A stretch of DNA of 64,000 nucleotides, taken from the NCBI GenBank assembly GCA_029553375.1, contig JAKPCH010000059.1, positions 1 to 64,000 of the forward strand, in the 5' to 3' direction. The position numbers and the translations under genes were made by a program. Under the pieces are notes generated by a model. That model was not told the origin of the DNA and ran no database searches. It saw only the letters and a program-made list of their open reading frames with translations. Shown here one piece after another: positions 38,359-47,180 of this stretch (the first letter of the stretch is position 1; every line of letters starts with the position of its first letter). The stretch comes from Deltaproteobacteria bacterium. GTDB taxonomy: Bacteria; Desulfobacterota; Syntrophia; Syntrophales; UBA8958.

Positions 38359-40297
38359 GATCCGCCCCCTGCGGGGCCTGGCCTGGCGCTTTTCCTTCCC
38401 CGTCCTCACGGCCGCGGCCTGCATCTTCCTCTTCGCCTTCGGGTACAGCTACTTCTACATCCGGAGTCTCATCCTGAACGACGCGGGCCGGGATGCCGAG
38501 AGCGTCACCATGGCCACGGTGAGCCGCGTCGAGGTCATCCTCAAGGGCGTGGAGCGGCCCCCCGCCTTCCTCGCCCGCCGCCTCGAGGGAACGAAACCGC
38601 CCCTTAGGGAGATCCAGAGGCAGATCATCGATCTCCTCCAGACGAACCCCGAGATCTTCGGCTCCGCCGTGGCCTACGAACCTTACGGCTACGACGAAAA
38701 ATCCCTCTATTTCGCCCCCTACGTCTGCCGGAGCCCCTACGGGGGCCTCGCGCCCACCTTCCTCGGCGGGGACGACTACCGGTACTTCTACCTCGACTGG
38801 TACCAGATACCGCGGGAACTGGGCCGGCCCGCGTGGAGCGAACCGTACCTCGACGAAGGGGGGGGCAACATCCTCATGGCCACCTACTCCGTCCCCTTCT
38901 ACACCTGGCGGGAGGGGGAGCGGGCCTTCCTGGGCGTCGTCACCGCCGACATCTCCCTCCAGTGGCTCACCCAGGCCGTCCGGGACCTCACGCCCTCCCA
39001 GGCGGGCTTCTCCTTCCTCGTCTCCCGAAACGGCGTCTTCGTCGCCCATCCCCGGGAGGAATACGTGATGCGCCAGAGCATCTTCAGCATCGCCGAGGAA
39101 CACGGCGACGGGGACCTGCGCCGGATCGGCCGGGAGATGATCGCCGGGGGGAAGGGTTTCGTGGAGCTGAAGGACTACTTCGCCGGGGAGCGGGCCTGGC
39201 TCTACTACGCCCCCCTGCCCTCCCTGGGCTGGTCCGTGGGCGTCGTCTTCCCGGCCCACAAGCTCTTCGCGGGCGTCCGCAAGCTGGCGGCCGTCACCCT
39301 CTTCCTCGGGGGGGCGGGATTCGTGGCCCTCCTTTTGGTCATCATCAGCGTCACCCGCGGCGTGACGCAACCCCTGGTCTGCCTCGCCGGGAAGGCCCGG
39401 GAACTCGCCGGGGGCAACCTGGACACGGAGGTCCCCGTCGTCTCCTCCCGGGACGAGGTGGCGGACCTGGCCCGTTCCTTCCGCGACATGAGGGACTCCC
39501 TGAAGGTCTACATCCGCGACCTCACCCGGACGACGGCGGCGAAGGAGCGGATCGAGAGCGAGCTGAAGATCGCCCGGTCGATCCAGATGAGCTTCCTCCC
39601 CCGCCGTTTCCCCCCCTTCCCCGAGCGGCGGGAGTTCAGGGTCTTCGCCGTCGTCGAACCGGCCCGGGAGGTGGGGGGGGACCTCTACGACTTCTTTCTC
39701 CTGGAAGGGGGACGTCTCTTCTTCGCCGTGGGCGACGTCTCGGGCAAGGGGATGCCGGCGGCCCTCTTCATGGCCGTGACGAAGACCCTCCTCAAGGACG
39801 CGGCCTCCCGCTGCGGCACCCCCGAGGGCGCCCTCGGGAACCTCAACGACCGTCTCTGCGAAGACAACGAGGCGACGATGTTCGTCACCATCGGCTGCGG
39901 GGTCCTCGCCTACGAAACGGGAGAAATGACCCTGGCCAGCGGGGGCCACAACCCCCCCGTCGTCGTCGCGGGCGGCCGGGCCTCCTTCGTCGACAACCCC
40001 CCGGGGATCCTCCTCGGCGTCCAGCCGGGGGCCGCCTACGGGACCGCGCGCCTCCGCCTGAGGCCCGGCGACCTCGTCATCCTCTACAGCGACGGCGTCA
40101 CGGAGGCCATGAACGAACAGGGTGAGATGTTCTCCGAGGAGAGGCTCCTGGCGACGGTGGCCGCCCGCGCCGGGGGGACCCCCGAGGAGGTGGCGGGCGC
40201 CGTCCTGGCCGCCGTCAGGGGATTCGCCGGGGGGGCGCCCCAGTCGGACGACATCACGATCCTGGTCCTGCGCTACGACGGCCCGGGGGGGCCTTGA
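38333..40297 (+). CDS. Cache-HAMP-SpoIIE (PP2C) phosphatase
   Basis: A 654-residue membrane phosphatase. A helix near residues 15-38 leads to a periplasmic double-Cache-type region to about residue 315, a second helix (about 320-342), a HAMP linker (TQPLVCLAGKARELAGGNLD) and a SpoIIE domain with VEPAREVGGDLYDFF, AVGDVSGKGMPAALFM, LYSDGVTEA and SDDITILV, whose Asp residues bind the metals. It should dephosphorylate an anti-anti-sigma protein such as the STAS protein at 40713. It is coupled to the binding-protein gene. Confidence 0.9.
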   Translation: MSPSFRGLEIRPLRGLAWRFSFPVLTAAACIFLFAFGYSYFYIRSLILNDAGRDAESVTMATVSRVEVILKGVERPPAFLARRLEGTKPPLREIQRQIIDLLQTNPEIFGSAVAYEPYGYDEKSLYFAPYVCRSPYGGLAPTFLGGDDYRYFYLDWYQIPRELGRPAWSEPYLDEGGGNILMATYSVPFYTWREGERAFLGVVTADISLQWLTQAVRDLTPSQAGFSFLVSRNGVFVAHPREEYVMRQSIFSIAEEHGDGDLRRIGREMIAGGKGFVELKDYFAGERAWLYYAPLPSLGWSVGVVFPAHKLFAGVRKLAAVTLFLGGAGFVALLLVIISVTRGVTQPLVCLAGKARELAGGNLDTEVPVVSSRDEVADLARSFRDMRDSLKVYIRDLTRTTAAKERIESELKIARSIQMSFLPRRFPPFPERREFRVFAVVEPAREVGGDLYDFFLLEGGRLFFAVGDVSGKGMPAALFMAVTKTLLKDAASRCGTPEGALGNLNDRLCEDNEATMFVTIGCGVLAYETGEMTLASGGHNPPVVVAGGRASFVDNPPGILLGVQPGAAYGTARLRLRPGDLVILYSDGVTEAMNEQGEMFSEERLLATVAARAGGTPEEVAGAVLAAVRGFAGGAPQSDDITILVLRYDGPGGP

Positions 40298-40700
40298 CGA
40301 CGAGGGTGAGGATGTTCCGCCCCCCCTCGCGGCGATAGGCGACGACGTCCATGAGGCGCTTGATGAGGTAGATGCCGAGGCCCCCGGGCTGCCGCTCGTC
40401 GAGGCCCGCCCGGACGTCGGGATCCTCCCGGGCGAGGACGTCGAAGGGGATCCCCTCGTCCTCGATCTCGATGACCAGGTCGCCCTCGGCCGTCTCCCGG
40501 CAGGTGACGGTCACCTCGCCGGGACCCTCGGGGTAGGCGTAGGAGGCGATGTTGACGAGGGCCTCCTCCACGCAGAGCCCCACCTCCCCGACCCGGCGCG
40601 GTTCATGCCCCCCCTCCTCCAGGCAGGAGGCGACGAAGGCCGAGAGGTCCCCCAGGGAGGACAAACTGGCCGGCGCCCTGAGGCGCCTGTCCCTCTCCAT
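40254..40700 (-). CDS. RsbW-like anti-sigma serine kinase
   Basis: A 148-residue GHKL-type kinase. The N-box is CVEEALVNIASYAY, the G1 box EIEDEGIPFD and the G2 region QPGGLGIYLIKRLMD. Such proteins phosphorylate STAS partners and bind a sigma factor or other target. Its 3' end overlaps the phosphatase gene tail to tail by 44 bases. It follows the STAS gene by 12 bases in one unit. Confidence 0.9.
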   Translation of the reverse strand: MERDRRLRAPASLSSLGDLSAFVASCLEEGGHEPRRVGEVGLCVEEALVNIASYAYPEGPGEVTVTCRETAEGDLVIEIEDEGIPFDVLAREDPDVRAGLDERQPGGLGIYLIKRLMDVVAYRREGGRNILTLVVKAPPGRRSAGPGS

Positions 40701-40712
40701 GCCGAAAGCCCC

Positions 40713-41045
40713 TCAGAGGTTCTTCAGGGCCTCTTCCACGGTATCGTAGGCGCCGAAGATGGTCTCGAAACCCGAGATCTTGAAGACGTTCTTCGGTCCC
40801 CCCGTCAGGCCGGCGAAGACGACCCGGCCCTCCCGGGCCTTGAGGGCCTTGGCGAGGGCCAGGATGCTCCTCAGACCGGCGCTGCTGATGTACTCGAGGC
40901 CCCCCGTCTCCAGGATGAGGGTCTTTTCCCCCGCCGCCACGATCTCCGCCGCGGCCTGATCGAAATCGGGCGCCGTGACGGCGTCGATCCGCCCCCGCAC
41001 CGAGGCGATCAGGACGCCCCCCTCCTTCCTTTTCTCTATCTCCAT
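40713..41045 (-). CDS. STAS-domain anti-anti-sigma factor
   Basis: A 110-residue STAS protein (MEIEKRKEGGVLIASVRGRI, then LILETGGLEYISSAGLRSI). The phosphorylated Ser is 54 or 55. Phosphorylation by the RsbW-like kinase and dephosphorylation by the PP2C phosphatase would set its activity. The ATG at 41045 has GGAGG eight bases upstream. The controlled sigma factor is not in the window. Confidence 0.92.
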   Translation of the reverse strand: MEIEKRKEGGVLIASVRGRIDAVTAPDFDQAAAEIVAAGEKTLILETGGLEYISSAGLRSILALAKALKAREGRVVFAGLTGGPKNVFKISGFETIFGAYDTVEEALKNL

Positions 41046-41279
41046 ACCCTTACCTCCACGGTCCCCTCCCCCCGCCGGGGGCGACACATCCTCAAGAGAG
41101 TTCCCTTACCCTGTCACAATTCCCCTTGCCTTGTCAAAACGAACTTGGCCCACCGGCCGAGGGACAGGCCTTTCCTTTCGCCGCCGGCGGTGTTAGGGTG
41201 AGTTATGTATCATAGGCGCCGCCGGGGGAGGTCGGGCACGAGGACCTGCTTCCCCCGAGGGGCCGGGCGGGGAGAGGAC

Positions 41280-42056
41280 ATGAACGATCCGGGCGGCCGG
41301 GCGAGGGAGGGGGTGGTGACGAGGGAGATCGTCGCGAAGTCCGTCCTTTCCCCCTCGCGGGTCTACGACTACGTCGTCAACCCCTACCGGGGCTGCCAAT
41401 TCGCCTGCGCCTACTGCTACGCCCGTTTCATGAGGCGCTTCACGGGCCACCGCGAGGCCTGGGGGGCCTTCGTGGACGTCAAGGTCAACGCCGCCCAACT
41501 CCTGAGGGGGGAACTGGCCAGGAAGAGGAGGGGCGAGGTCTGGGTGAGCGGTGTCTGCGACCCCTACCAGCCCCTCGAGGAGACCTACGGCGTCACCCGG
41601 GCCTGCCTCGAGGCCCTCCTGGGGCAAGGCTGGCCCGTGCGGGTCCAGACGAAGTCCGACCTGGTCCTGAGGGATCTGGATCTCCTCCGGGGGGGCGCCG
41701 ACGTCGAGGTCGGCCTCTCCCTCTCCACGGCCGACGAGACGATCCGGCGGATCTTCGAGCCCCGGGCCCCGGCGACGGCCGTGAGGATCGAGGCCCTCGG
41801 GCGGCTACGGGCCGGGGGCGTGGGGACCTACGCCATGATCGCCCCCCTCCTCCCGGGGGCGGAGGGCCTGGTCCCCCTCCTGGCGGGCAAGGTGGATTAC
41901 ATCTACGTGGACCGGATGAACTACCACTACGCCCGCCCCCTCTACGGCCGCCACGGCCTCGAGGGATTCCTGAACGACGCCTACTTCCGGGAGCTGAAGG
42001 CCCTCCTGACCCGCCAGGCCCGCGAGGCGGCCATCCCCTGCCGCGTCCTGTTCTGA
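41280..42056 (+). CDS. Radical SAM protein, SPL-like family
   Basis: A 258-residue protein with the radical SAM motif CQFACAYCYARF near residue 40 and the text VVNPYRGC that opens Rv2578c/SplB-like proteins. Later parts (VSGVCDPYQPLEETYGVTR, VQTKSDLVLRD, DYIYVDRMNYH) are standard for the group. The family is related to spore photoproduct lyase but its substrate is unknown. The ATG at 41280 follows GGGGAGAGG. It stands alone between the STAS operon and the AT-rich island. Confidence 0.88.
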   Translation: MNDPGGRAREGVVTREIVAKSVLSPSRVYDYVVNPYRGCQFACAYCYARFMRRFTGHREAWGAFVDVKVNAAQLLRGELARKRRGEVWVSGVCDPYQPLEETYGVTRACLEALLGQGWPVRVQTKSDLVLRDLDLLRGGADVEVGLSLSTADETIRRIFEPRAPATAVRIEALGRLRAGGVGTYAMIAPLLPGAEGLVPLLAGKVDYIYVDRMNYHYARPLYGRHGLEGFLNDAYFRELKALLTRQAREAAIPCRVLF

Positions 42057-42384
42057 CCGACAGGCGCCGGGGAGAAACGGATCAGACTATAGGTCAATAC
42101 TGATATTTATTGACGATTTCCTTCGGTAATTTGATTAGGGCGAAATATCTCATAATCACTTTTAATTACCGTTGGTTACAGAATTTGCCAATGATTACCG
42201 CACTGTCCATATTCACCCAATGATTTCAATAATTTAACTTTGATTAGTGACTAATTTTCCGCCGCCGATCGGCGGGCCTGATGGGCAAAATATCGGAAAA
42301 TAATAGCAGTTTTATTGTGGATTGTGATGGTCCTGCCCGTCCCCGTCGGCGGCCGCAAGGACGGGGCGTAACGGGGGAGGAGCG
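42057..42384. other. AT-rich intergenic island
   Basis: The 328 bases have far lower GC content than the surrounding DNA. An 8-bp inverted repeat (CGGTAATT at 42124-42131, AATTACCG at 42164-42171) and a perfect palindrome CCGCCGATCGGCGG (42262-42275) are visible, and GATTA occurs repeatedly. No convincing gene, tRNA or known riboswitch was recognised. It may hold the promoter of the following carrier gene, or be imported DNA. Confidence 0.6.
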
Positions 42385-43656
42385 ATGAAGGCAAGGCGGG
42401 GCGAGATCTGGGCCTGGGCCCTCTACGACTGGGGGAACTCGGCCTTCGCCACGACGGTCATGGCGGGTTTCTTCCCCCTCTTCTTCAAGACCTACTGGGC
42501 CGGCGGGGCCGCCGCCCACGAGAGCACCCTCTACCTCGGCGCCGCCAATTCCCTGGCCGCCGTCCTCGTCGCCGCCGGCGCCCCCTTCCTCGGGGCCGCG
42601 GCCGACGGGGGAAGGATGAAGAAGAGGTTCCTCCTCCTCTTCGCGGCCCTCGGCGTCGCCGCCACGGCCGCTTTGGCCCTCGTCGGGGCGGGTCTGTGGC
42701 CCCTCGCCGCCGCCCTCTTCATTTTAGCCTCCCTCGGTTTTGCGGGGGGCAACATCTTCTACGACTCCCTCCTCCCCGGCCTCGCCTCCGGCCGGGAGGC
42801 CGATTACGCCTCCTCCCTCGGTTTCGCCCTCGGCTACCTCGGCGGCGGGGTCCTCTTCGCCGTCAACGTCCTGATGTACCTCCACCCCGGCCTTTTCGGC
42901 CTCCCCGACGAGACGGCGGCCGTCAGGGCCTCCTTCCTCACCGTGGCCCTCTGGTGGGGCCTCTTCTCCCTCCCCCTCTTCCTCCGGGTGAGGGAAAGGG
43001 GCGTCGGGGCGGCCCCCGGCCTCGGTGCGGCTTTTCCTCAGGGGTGGGCCCGCCTGCGGAGGACCTGCAGGGAGATCAAGAACCTGCGCGTCGTGGGCCT
43101 CTTTCTGGCCGCCTACTGGTTCTACATGGACGGGGTGGACACGGTGATCCGCATGGCCGTGGACTACGGGATGGCCGTCGGCCTGCCCCCGGGGGACCTC
43201 ATCGCCGCCCTGTTGCTGGTCCAGTTCGTCGCCTTCCCCTGCACCCTCGCCTTCAACGGCCTGGCGGGGAAGACGGGACCCAAGGCCGCCCTCCTGGGGG
43301 CCGTCGCCGCCTACGGCCTCATCACCGTCGGCGGGGCCGCCATGACCCGCCCGTGGCACTTCTGGGCCCTGGCGTGCGCCATCGGGGCCTTCCAGGGGGG
43401 CATCCAGGCCATCAGCCGGAGCCTCTACGCCCGCCTCATACCCCCCGCCCGGGCAGGCGAGTTCTTCGGTTTCTACAACATGACGGGGAAGTTCGCCGCC
43501 GTCGTCGGCCCGGGGATGGTAGGGGCGGCGACGTACGTCACGGCGGACAACCGCCTCGGCATCCTCACCCTCCTCCTCCTCTTCGGGGCCGCCTTCGTCC
43601 TCCTCAGGGGGGTGGACGTCGCTGAGGGGGAGCGCCTGGCGAGGGAGGTCCTCTGA
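42385..43656 (+). CDS. UMF1-type MFS transporter
   Basis: A 423-residue MFS carrier with twelve predicted helices. The opening WALYDWGNSAFATTVMAGFFP is the signature of the UMF1 (Atg22-like) family; the loop GRMKKRF and FYDSLLPGLASG also fit. Bacterial members are uncharacterised and may export amino acids or other small compounds. GGGGGAGGAG precedes the ATG. The long AT-rich region upstream probably contains its promoter. Confidence 0.87.
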   Translation: MKARRGEIWAWALYDWGNSAFATTVMAGFFPLFFKTYWAGGAAAHESTLYLGAANSLAAVLVAAGAPFLGAAADGGRMKKRFLLLFAALGVAATAALALVGAGLWPLAAALFILASLGFAGGNIFYDSLLPGLASGREADYASSLGFALGYLGGGVLFAVNVLMYLHPGLFGLPDETAAVRASFLTVALWWGLFSLPLFLRVRERGVGAAPGLGAAFPQGWARLRRTCREIKNLRVVGLFLAAYWFYMDGVDTVIRMAVDYGMAVGLPPGDLIAALLLVQFVAFPCTLAFNGLAGKTGPKAALLGAVAAYGLITVGGAAMTRPWHFWALACAIGAFQGGIQAISRSLYARLIPPARAGEFFGFYNMTGKFAAVVGPGMVGAATYVTADNRLGILTLLLLFGAAFVLLRGVDVAEGERLAREVL

Positions 43657-43664
43657 GGCCGCGT

Positions 43665-44204
43665 TCAATCCACGAGGAGGAGACAGAAGAGGTTCTGGGT
43701 CTGGGTCTTCTCCCGCAGGGGGTCGATGGGGAAGCCGTTGTTGCGCGCCGTCTGGTAAACGTCGATGCCGCAGGCCTCCATGGAGGGCCGCGTGCGGGCG
43801 GGGAAACGGCAGGGGATCCCCTCCGTGAGGCCGCAGTCCTTGCAGAGGACGCAGGGGCCCGCCAGCATGACGAAGGCCTTGTAGTAGCCGTCCTTGAAGG
43901 CCTCACCCTCGAGACGGACGAGGGACTCGAGGTAGGCCGTCATGTTCTTCCCCCGCTCCTTCGAGTAGGGGGCGGCGACGTGGAAGAGGATGGCCCGCCG
44001 GTAGGAATCGAGGCAGGCCCGGGTCTGCTCCGGCGTGGGGGTATGGGGGGGGCAGCTGTAACGGTGACGGTACTGGCACCCGAAGAGACACTTGAAACGG
44101 ACCCAGGGTGCCGTCACCACCGTGCGGGGGTCGATGACCTTCGCGGCGGTGGCGCCGAAGCCCTCGGCGGCCCGGCAGTAACGCTCGAGATCCTTCGTCT
44201 CCAT
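43665..44204 (-). CDS. DUF2284 metal-binding protein (first copy)
   Basis: A 179-residue Cys-rich protein of the DUF2284 family. Cysteines are in CLFGCQYRHRYSCPPHTPTP and in GPCVLCKDCGLTEGIPCRFP, followed by ARTRPSMEACGIDV, all family marks. These proteins, common in anaerobes, are thought to bind metal or a corrinoid-linked Fe-S site, but no activity is proven. A second copy lies beside cobO at 51209. The ATG follows GGGAGG. Confidence 0.87.
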   Translation of the reverse strand: METKDLERYCRAAEGFGATAAKVIDPRTVVTAPWVRFKCLFGCQYRHRYSCPPHTPTPEQTRACLDSYRRAILFHVAAPYSKERGKNMTAYLESLVRLEGEAFKDGYYKAFVMLAGPCVLCKDCGLTEGIPCRFPARTRPSMEACGIDVYQTARNNGFPIDPLREKTQTQNLFCLLLVD

Positions 44205-44250
44205 GGTTAAACCTCCCTCGGTTTTTTCCTTTGACGTAGCAGAAAAGACC

Positions 44251-45630
44251 CTAAGGGGCCCGAACCACCCCCATGGCCCGCTCCAGGCGGGCGCGGCCGA
44301 TGAGGTAGTCCCCCAGGGCGGCCCAGTGGTCGCTCTTGGCCTTCGTCAGCAGGGTCAGGGCGTCGAGGACCTCCGTCGAGGAGGTGAGCTGTTCCGCGTA
44401 CCGCTCCCGGCTGACGCGGAAGTTCTCCTCCCCCTGCTCGACGGCCCGGCGGGTGATCTCCACCTGCCGCTCGGCCTCCCGGAGCATCAGGTAGGCCGCC
44501 TTGACCTCCAGGGCCACCCGGTCCCGCTCCTGGTCGAGGAGGTGGGACGCCTGGCGTTGCCGTGCCTTCTCGGCGTCGAGGCGGTACTTCGTCCGCCCCC
44601 ACTCCCAGAAGTTCCAGTCCGCCCGGGCCATGAGGGACCAGTTCTCCATGCTCCGATACGTGCTGCCGGCGAGGGCCGCCGTGTCCCCGAAGCGCTCGTA
44701 GCGCCCCAGGGCGCTGAGGGTGGGGAAGAGCTCCCCCCGGGCGGCCTCGACGAGGTGTCCCGCCGCCTCGGCCTTCAGGGCCGCCGCCCTGACCTCGGGC
44801 CTGTTCTCCCGGGCCGTCTTCAGGCACTCCTCGAGGCCCCCCGCGAAGGGGCTATAGACGAGGATGTCCTCCAGGGCCACGGCCTCGGAGACGCCGCGGC
44901 CCATGAGGACGTTGAGGCGACTGCGGGCGAGCTCCAGGGCGTTTTCCGCCCTCAGGAGGTCCTGGCGCCCGTTGGCGAGGCGGACCTCCGACAGGAGGAG
45001 GTCGTTGCGGGGGATGAGGCCCACGGAGAAGAAGTGGTGGGCGTCCCGGGAGTGGGCCTCGAGGAGTTCCACGGACTTCCGGGCCACCTCGAGGAGGCGC
45101 TCGGCCTTGAGGCAGTTCAGATAGGCCGTCTTCACCTCCTCGACGAGGGCCTGGCGGGCCGCCTCGTCCTCGGCCCGGGCCAGGGCCTCCCCCTTCTGCC
45201 CCGCCCGGTACTGGGCGACGATGGCCCCGCCGGCGAAGAGGGGCTGGCGGAACTCGAGGTTCCAGGTGTAGTTGTCCTTCGTCCCGATGACCTGGGGTCC
45301 CGGGGGAATCACCACGGGGGTGCCGAAGAGGTTCAGGTTGTAGCCCGGGGAATAGACCCAGGGGTCGTCGTTGAGGCGGAGATAGGCCCAGGAGGTGCTC
45401 AGGCGGGGGAGAAAGGCCGTGAAGGCCTCCTTCTTGCGGGCCTCGGCCCCGGCGACACCCTCCCCGGCCGCCCGGACGAGGCCGTTGTGCCGGAGGGCCG
45501 TCTCCACGGCCTGGGGCAGGGTCAGGGCCCCCGGGGGACCCTCGGCGCCGCGGCCCTCGACGGCCGTCGTCGCCGCCATGATCACAGCTATTACGATTGA
45601 TATCAGATACTTTGCTAATAAATTACCCAT
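44251..45630 (-). CDS. TolC-type outer membrane efflux protein
   Basis: A 459-residue outer-membrane channel component. A signal peptide (residues 1 to about 28) is followed by two repeats of the TolC fold, long helices joined by short strands: LTLPQAVETALRHN in the first and GLEECLKTARENRPEVRAA in the second. It is the last gene of the tetR-emrA-emrB-tolC unit, so it should complete a tripartite drug pump. The ATG at 45630 has GAGGTG eight bases upstream. Confidence 0.9.
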   Translation of the reverse strand: MGNLLAKYLISIVIAVIMAATTAVEGRGAEGPPGALTLPQAVETALRHNGLVRAAGEGVAGAEARKKEAFTAFLPRLSTSWAYLRLNDDPWVYSPGYNLNLFGTPVVIPPGPQVIGTKDNYTWNLEFRQPLFAGGAIVAQYRAGQKGEALARAEDEAARQALVEEVKTAYLNCLKAERLLEVARKSVELLEAHSRDAHHFFSVGLIPRNDLLLSEVRLANGRQDLLRAENALELARSRLNVLMGRGVSEAVALEDILVYSPFAGGLEECLKTARENRPEVRAAALKAEAAGHLVEAARGELFPTLSALGRYERFGDTAALAGSTYRSMENWSLMARADWNFWEWGRTKYRLDAEKARQRQASHLLDQERDRVALEVKAAYLMLREAERQVEITRRAVEQGEENFRVSRERYAEQLTSSTEVLDALTLLTKAKSDHWAALGDYLIGRARLERAMGVVRAP

Positions 45631-45644
45631 ATTATTACACCTCG

Positions 45645-47180
45645 TCAGTGGACAACCGCAGGCCCCGCCTTGCGGTCTCCCTTCGTCTTCACGAGGAGGA
45701 CAAACAAAAGGGCGGCGAGAGGGAAGAGGGCCAGGTACTGGTATGCCGCCTCGAAGGCGTAGCTGGCCCCCCGGAGGGAGAGGTAACCCTGCAGGACGGC
45801 GGCGGCCCGGGTGTACCGGTCGGGGTCGAAAAGGGTCTCCCCCGTGACCCCCGCTCCCGAGAGGCGCCCCAGTAAATCCGCCACGGCCCCCTTGGCCCAC
45901 GTCAGGTTCGACCCCAGGGCCTCGGTGAAGGTGTCGCGCTTCACCGACAGGAGGGACGTGGCGTAGGAGGTGCCGATGGAACCGGCGATGAGGCGGGCGA
46001 TGTTTACCAGCGTCGAGCCGTTGGACACGTCCTCCTCCGCGAGGGTCCCCAGGGACAGGAGGGTGACGGGGGCGAAGGTGGCGCCCACGAAAAAACCCCA
46101 GAAGATGTAGTCGCCGTAGAGGATCCCCCGGGGGGTGTCCATGTCCGTGTGGAAGTACCAGGAGGCCGCCGCCGCGCCGATGAGGCTCACGGCCGCCACG
46201 GCCTTGGGGTTGACCCGGTCGGAGGCGAATCCCGACAGCAGGGTCGCGACCCCGGCGAAGAGGGCCCCGGGGAGGAGGATCAGGCCGGCATCGAGGGTGG
46301 TGTAACCGTGGACCCGCTGGAGATAGATGGGCAGGAGGAAGAAGAACCCATAGGCCGTGACGGAGAAGAGCATCATGGACCAGACACCCAGGCGGAAGGG
46401 CTGGTGGGCGATGATCCGCCGGGGGTAGAGGGGGTTCTTACCGAAGGTGACCCACAGCGCCGCCGCCACCCCCGTCACCACGAAGACGATGATGAGATTG
46501 ACGATGTAGTCGGAGTGGAGCCAGCCGTACTCCTGGCCCTTGCCGAGGAAGACGATGAGGGCCGAGAGGGACACGGAGACCAGGATGAAGCCGACGAAAT
46601 CGAAGGGCGGGAGTTTCTCCCTCTTCACGTTCCCCATGAGATGCCAGATGAGGACGACGTCGACGATGCCGATGGGGACGTTGATGTAAAAGACCCAGCG
46701 CCAGTTGAGGTACTCCGTGAGGAGCCCCCCCAGGGTCGGCCCGAGGGCGGGGGCGAAGGAGGCGGAGATGCCGTAGACCCCCATGGCCAGACCCCGCTCC
46801 TCGGGGGGGAAGGCCTCGTAGAGGATGAGGAGGCTGACGGGCATCATGGTCCCCTCGGCGAGCCCCTGGATGAAGCGGACGGTGATCATCATCTCCAGCG
46901 ATTCGGCCATCCCGGCCAGGGCCGACATGGCGACGAAGAGACTGATCCCGAAGATGTAGGTGTCACGGTGACCCACGGCCTCGGCGACCCAGCCGACGGC
47001 CGTCATGGCGATGGCGGCCCCGAGGAAGTAGGTGATGACCACCCACTGGACACCGTAGATATCCGTCTCCAGGGCGGACATCATCTTGGGAAGGACGATG
47101 TCCACGATGGTCGTGTCCAAGAGGGCGATGAAGACCCCGATGGAGACCAGGATGGCCGTGGTCCGCTTACCGGCCATCAT
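45645..47180 (-). CDS. DHA2-type MFS efflux pump (EmrB-like)
   Basis: A 511-residue carrier with fourteen helices. ALLDTTIVDIVLPKM in helix 1, VTYFLGAAIAMTAVGWVAEA, RFIQGLAEGTMMPVS and FAPALGPTLGGLL (motif C of antiporters) define the DHA2/EmrB group. It expels hydrophobic drugs by proton exchange with EmrA and TolC. Its ATG overlaps the emrA stop. The natural substrate is unknown. Confidence 0.92.
   Translation of the reverse strand: MMAGKRTTAILVSIGVFIALLDTTIVDIVLPKMMSALETDIYGVQWVVITYFLGAAIAMTAVGWVAEAVGHRDTYIFGISLFVAMSALAGMAESLEMMITVRFIQGLAEGTMMPVSLLILYEAFPPEERGLAMGVYGISASFAPALGPTLGGLLTEYLNWRWVFYINVPIGIVDVVLIWHLMGNVKREKLPPFDFVGFILVSVSLSALIVFLGKGQEYGWLHSDYIVNLIIVFVVTGVAAALWVTFGKNPLYPRRIIAHQPFRLGVWSMMLFSVTAYGFFFLLPIYLQRVHGYTTLDAGLILLPGALFAGVATLLSGFASDRVNPKAVAAVSLIGAAAASWYFHTDMDTPRGILYGDYIFWGFFVGATFAPVTLLSLGTLAEEDVSNGSTLVNIARLIAGSIGTSYATSLLSVKRDTFTEALGSNLTWAKGAVADLLGRLSGAGVTGETLFDPDRYTRAAAVLQGYLSLRGASYAFEAAYQYLALFPLAALLFVLLVKTKGDRKAGPAVVH

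Noticed and set aside
41100..41150. A TTGACA-type -35 on the minus strand upstream of the STAS gene.
   Set aside because: No acceptable -10 lies 16-18 bases downstream, so it is not listed as a promoter.
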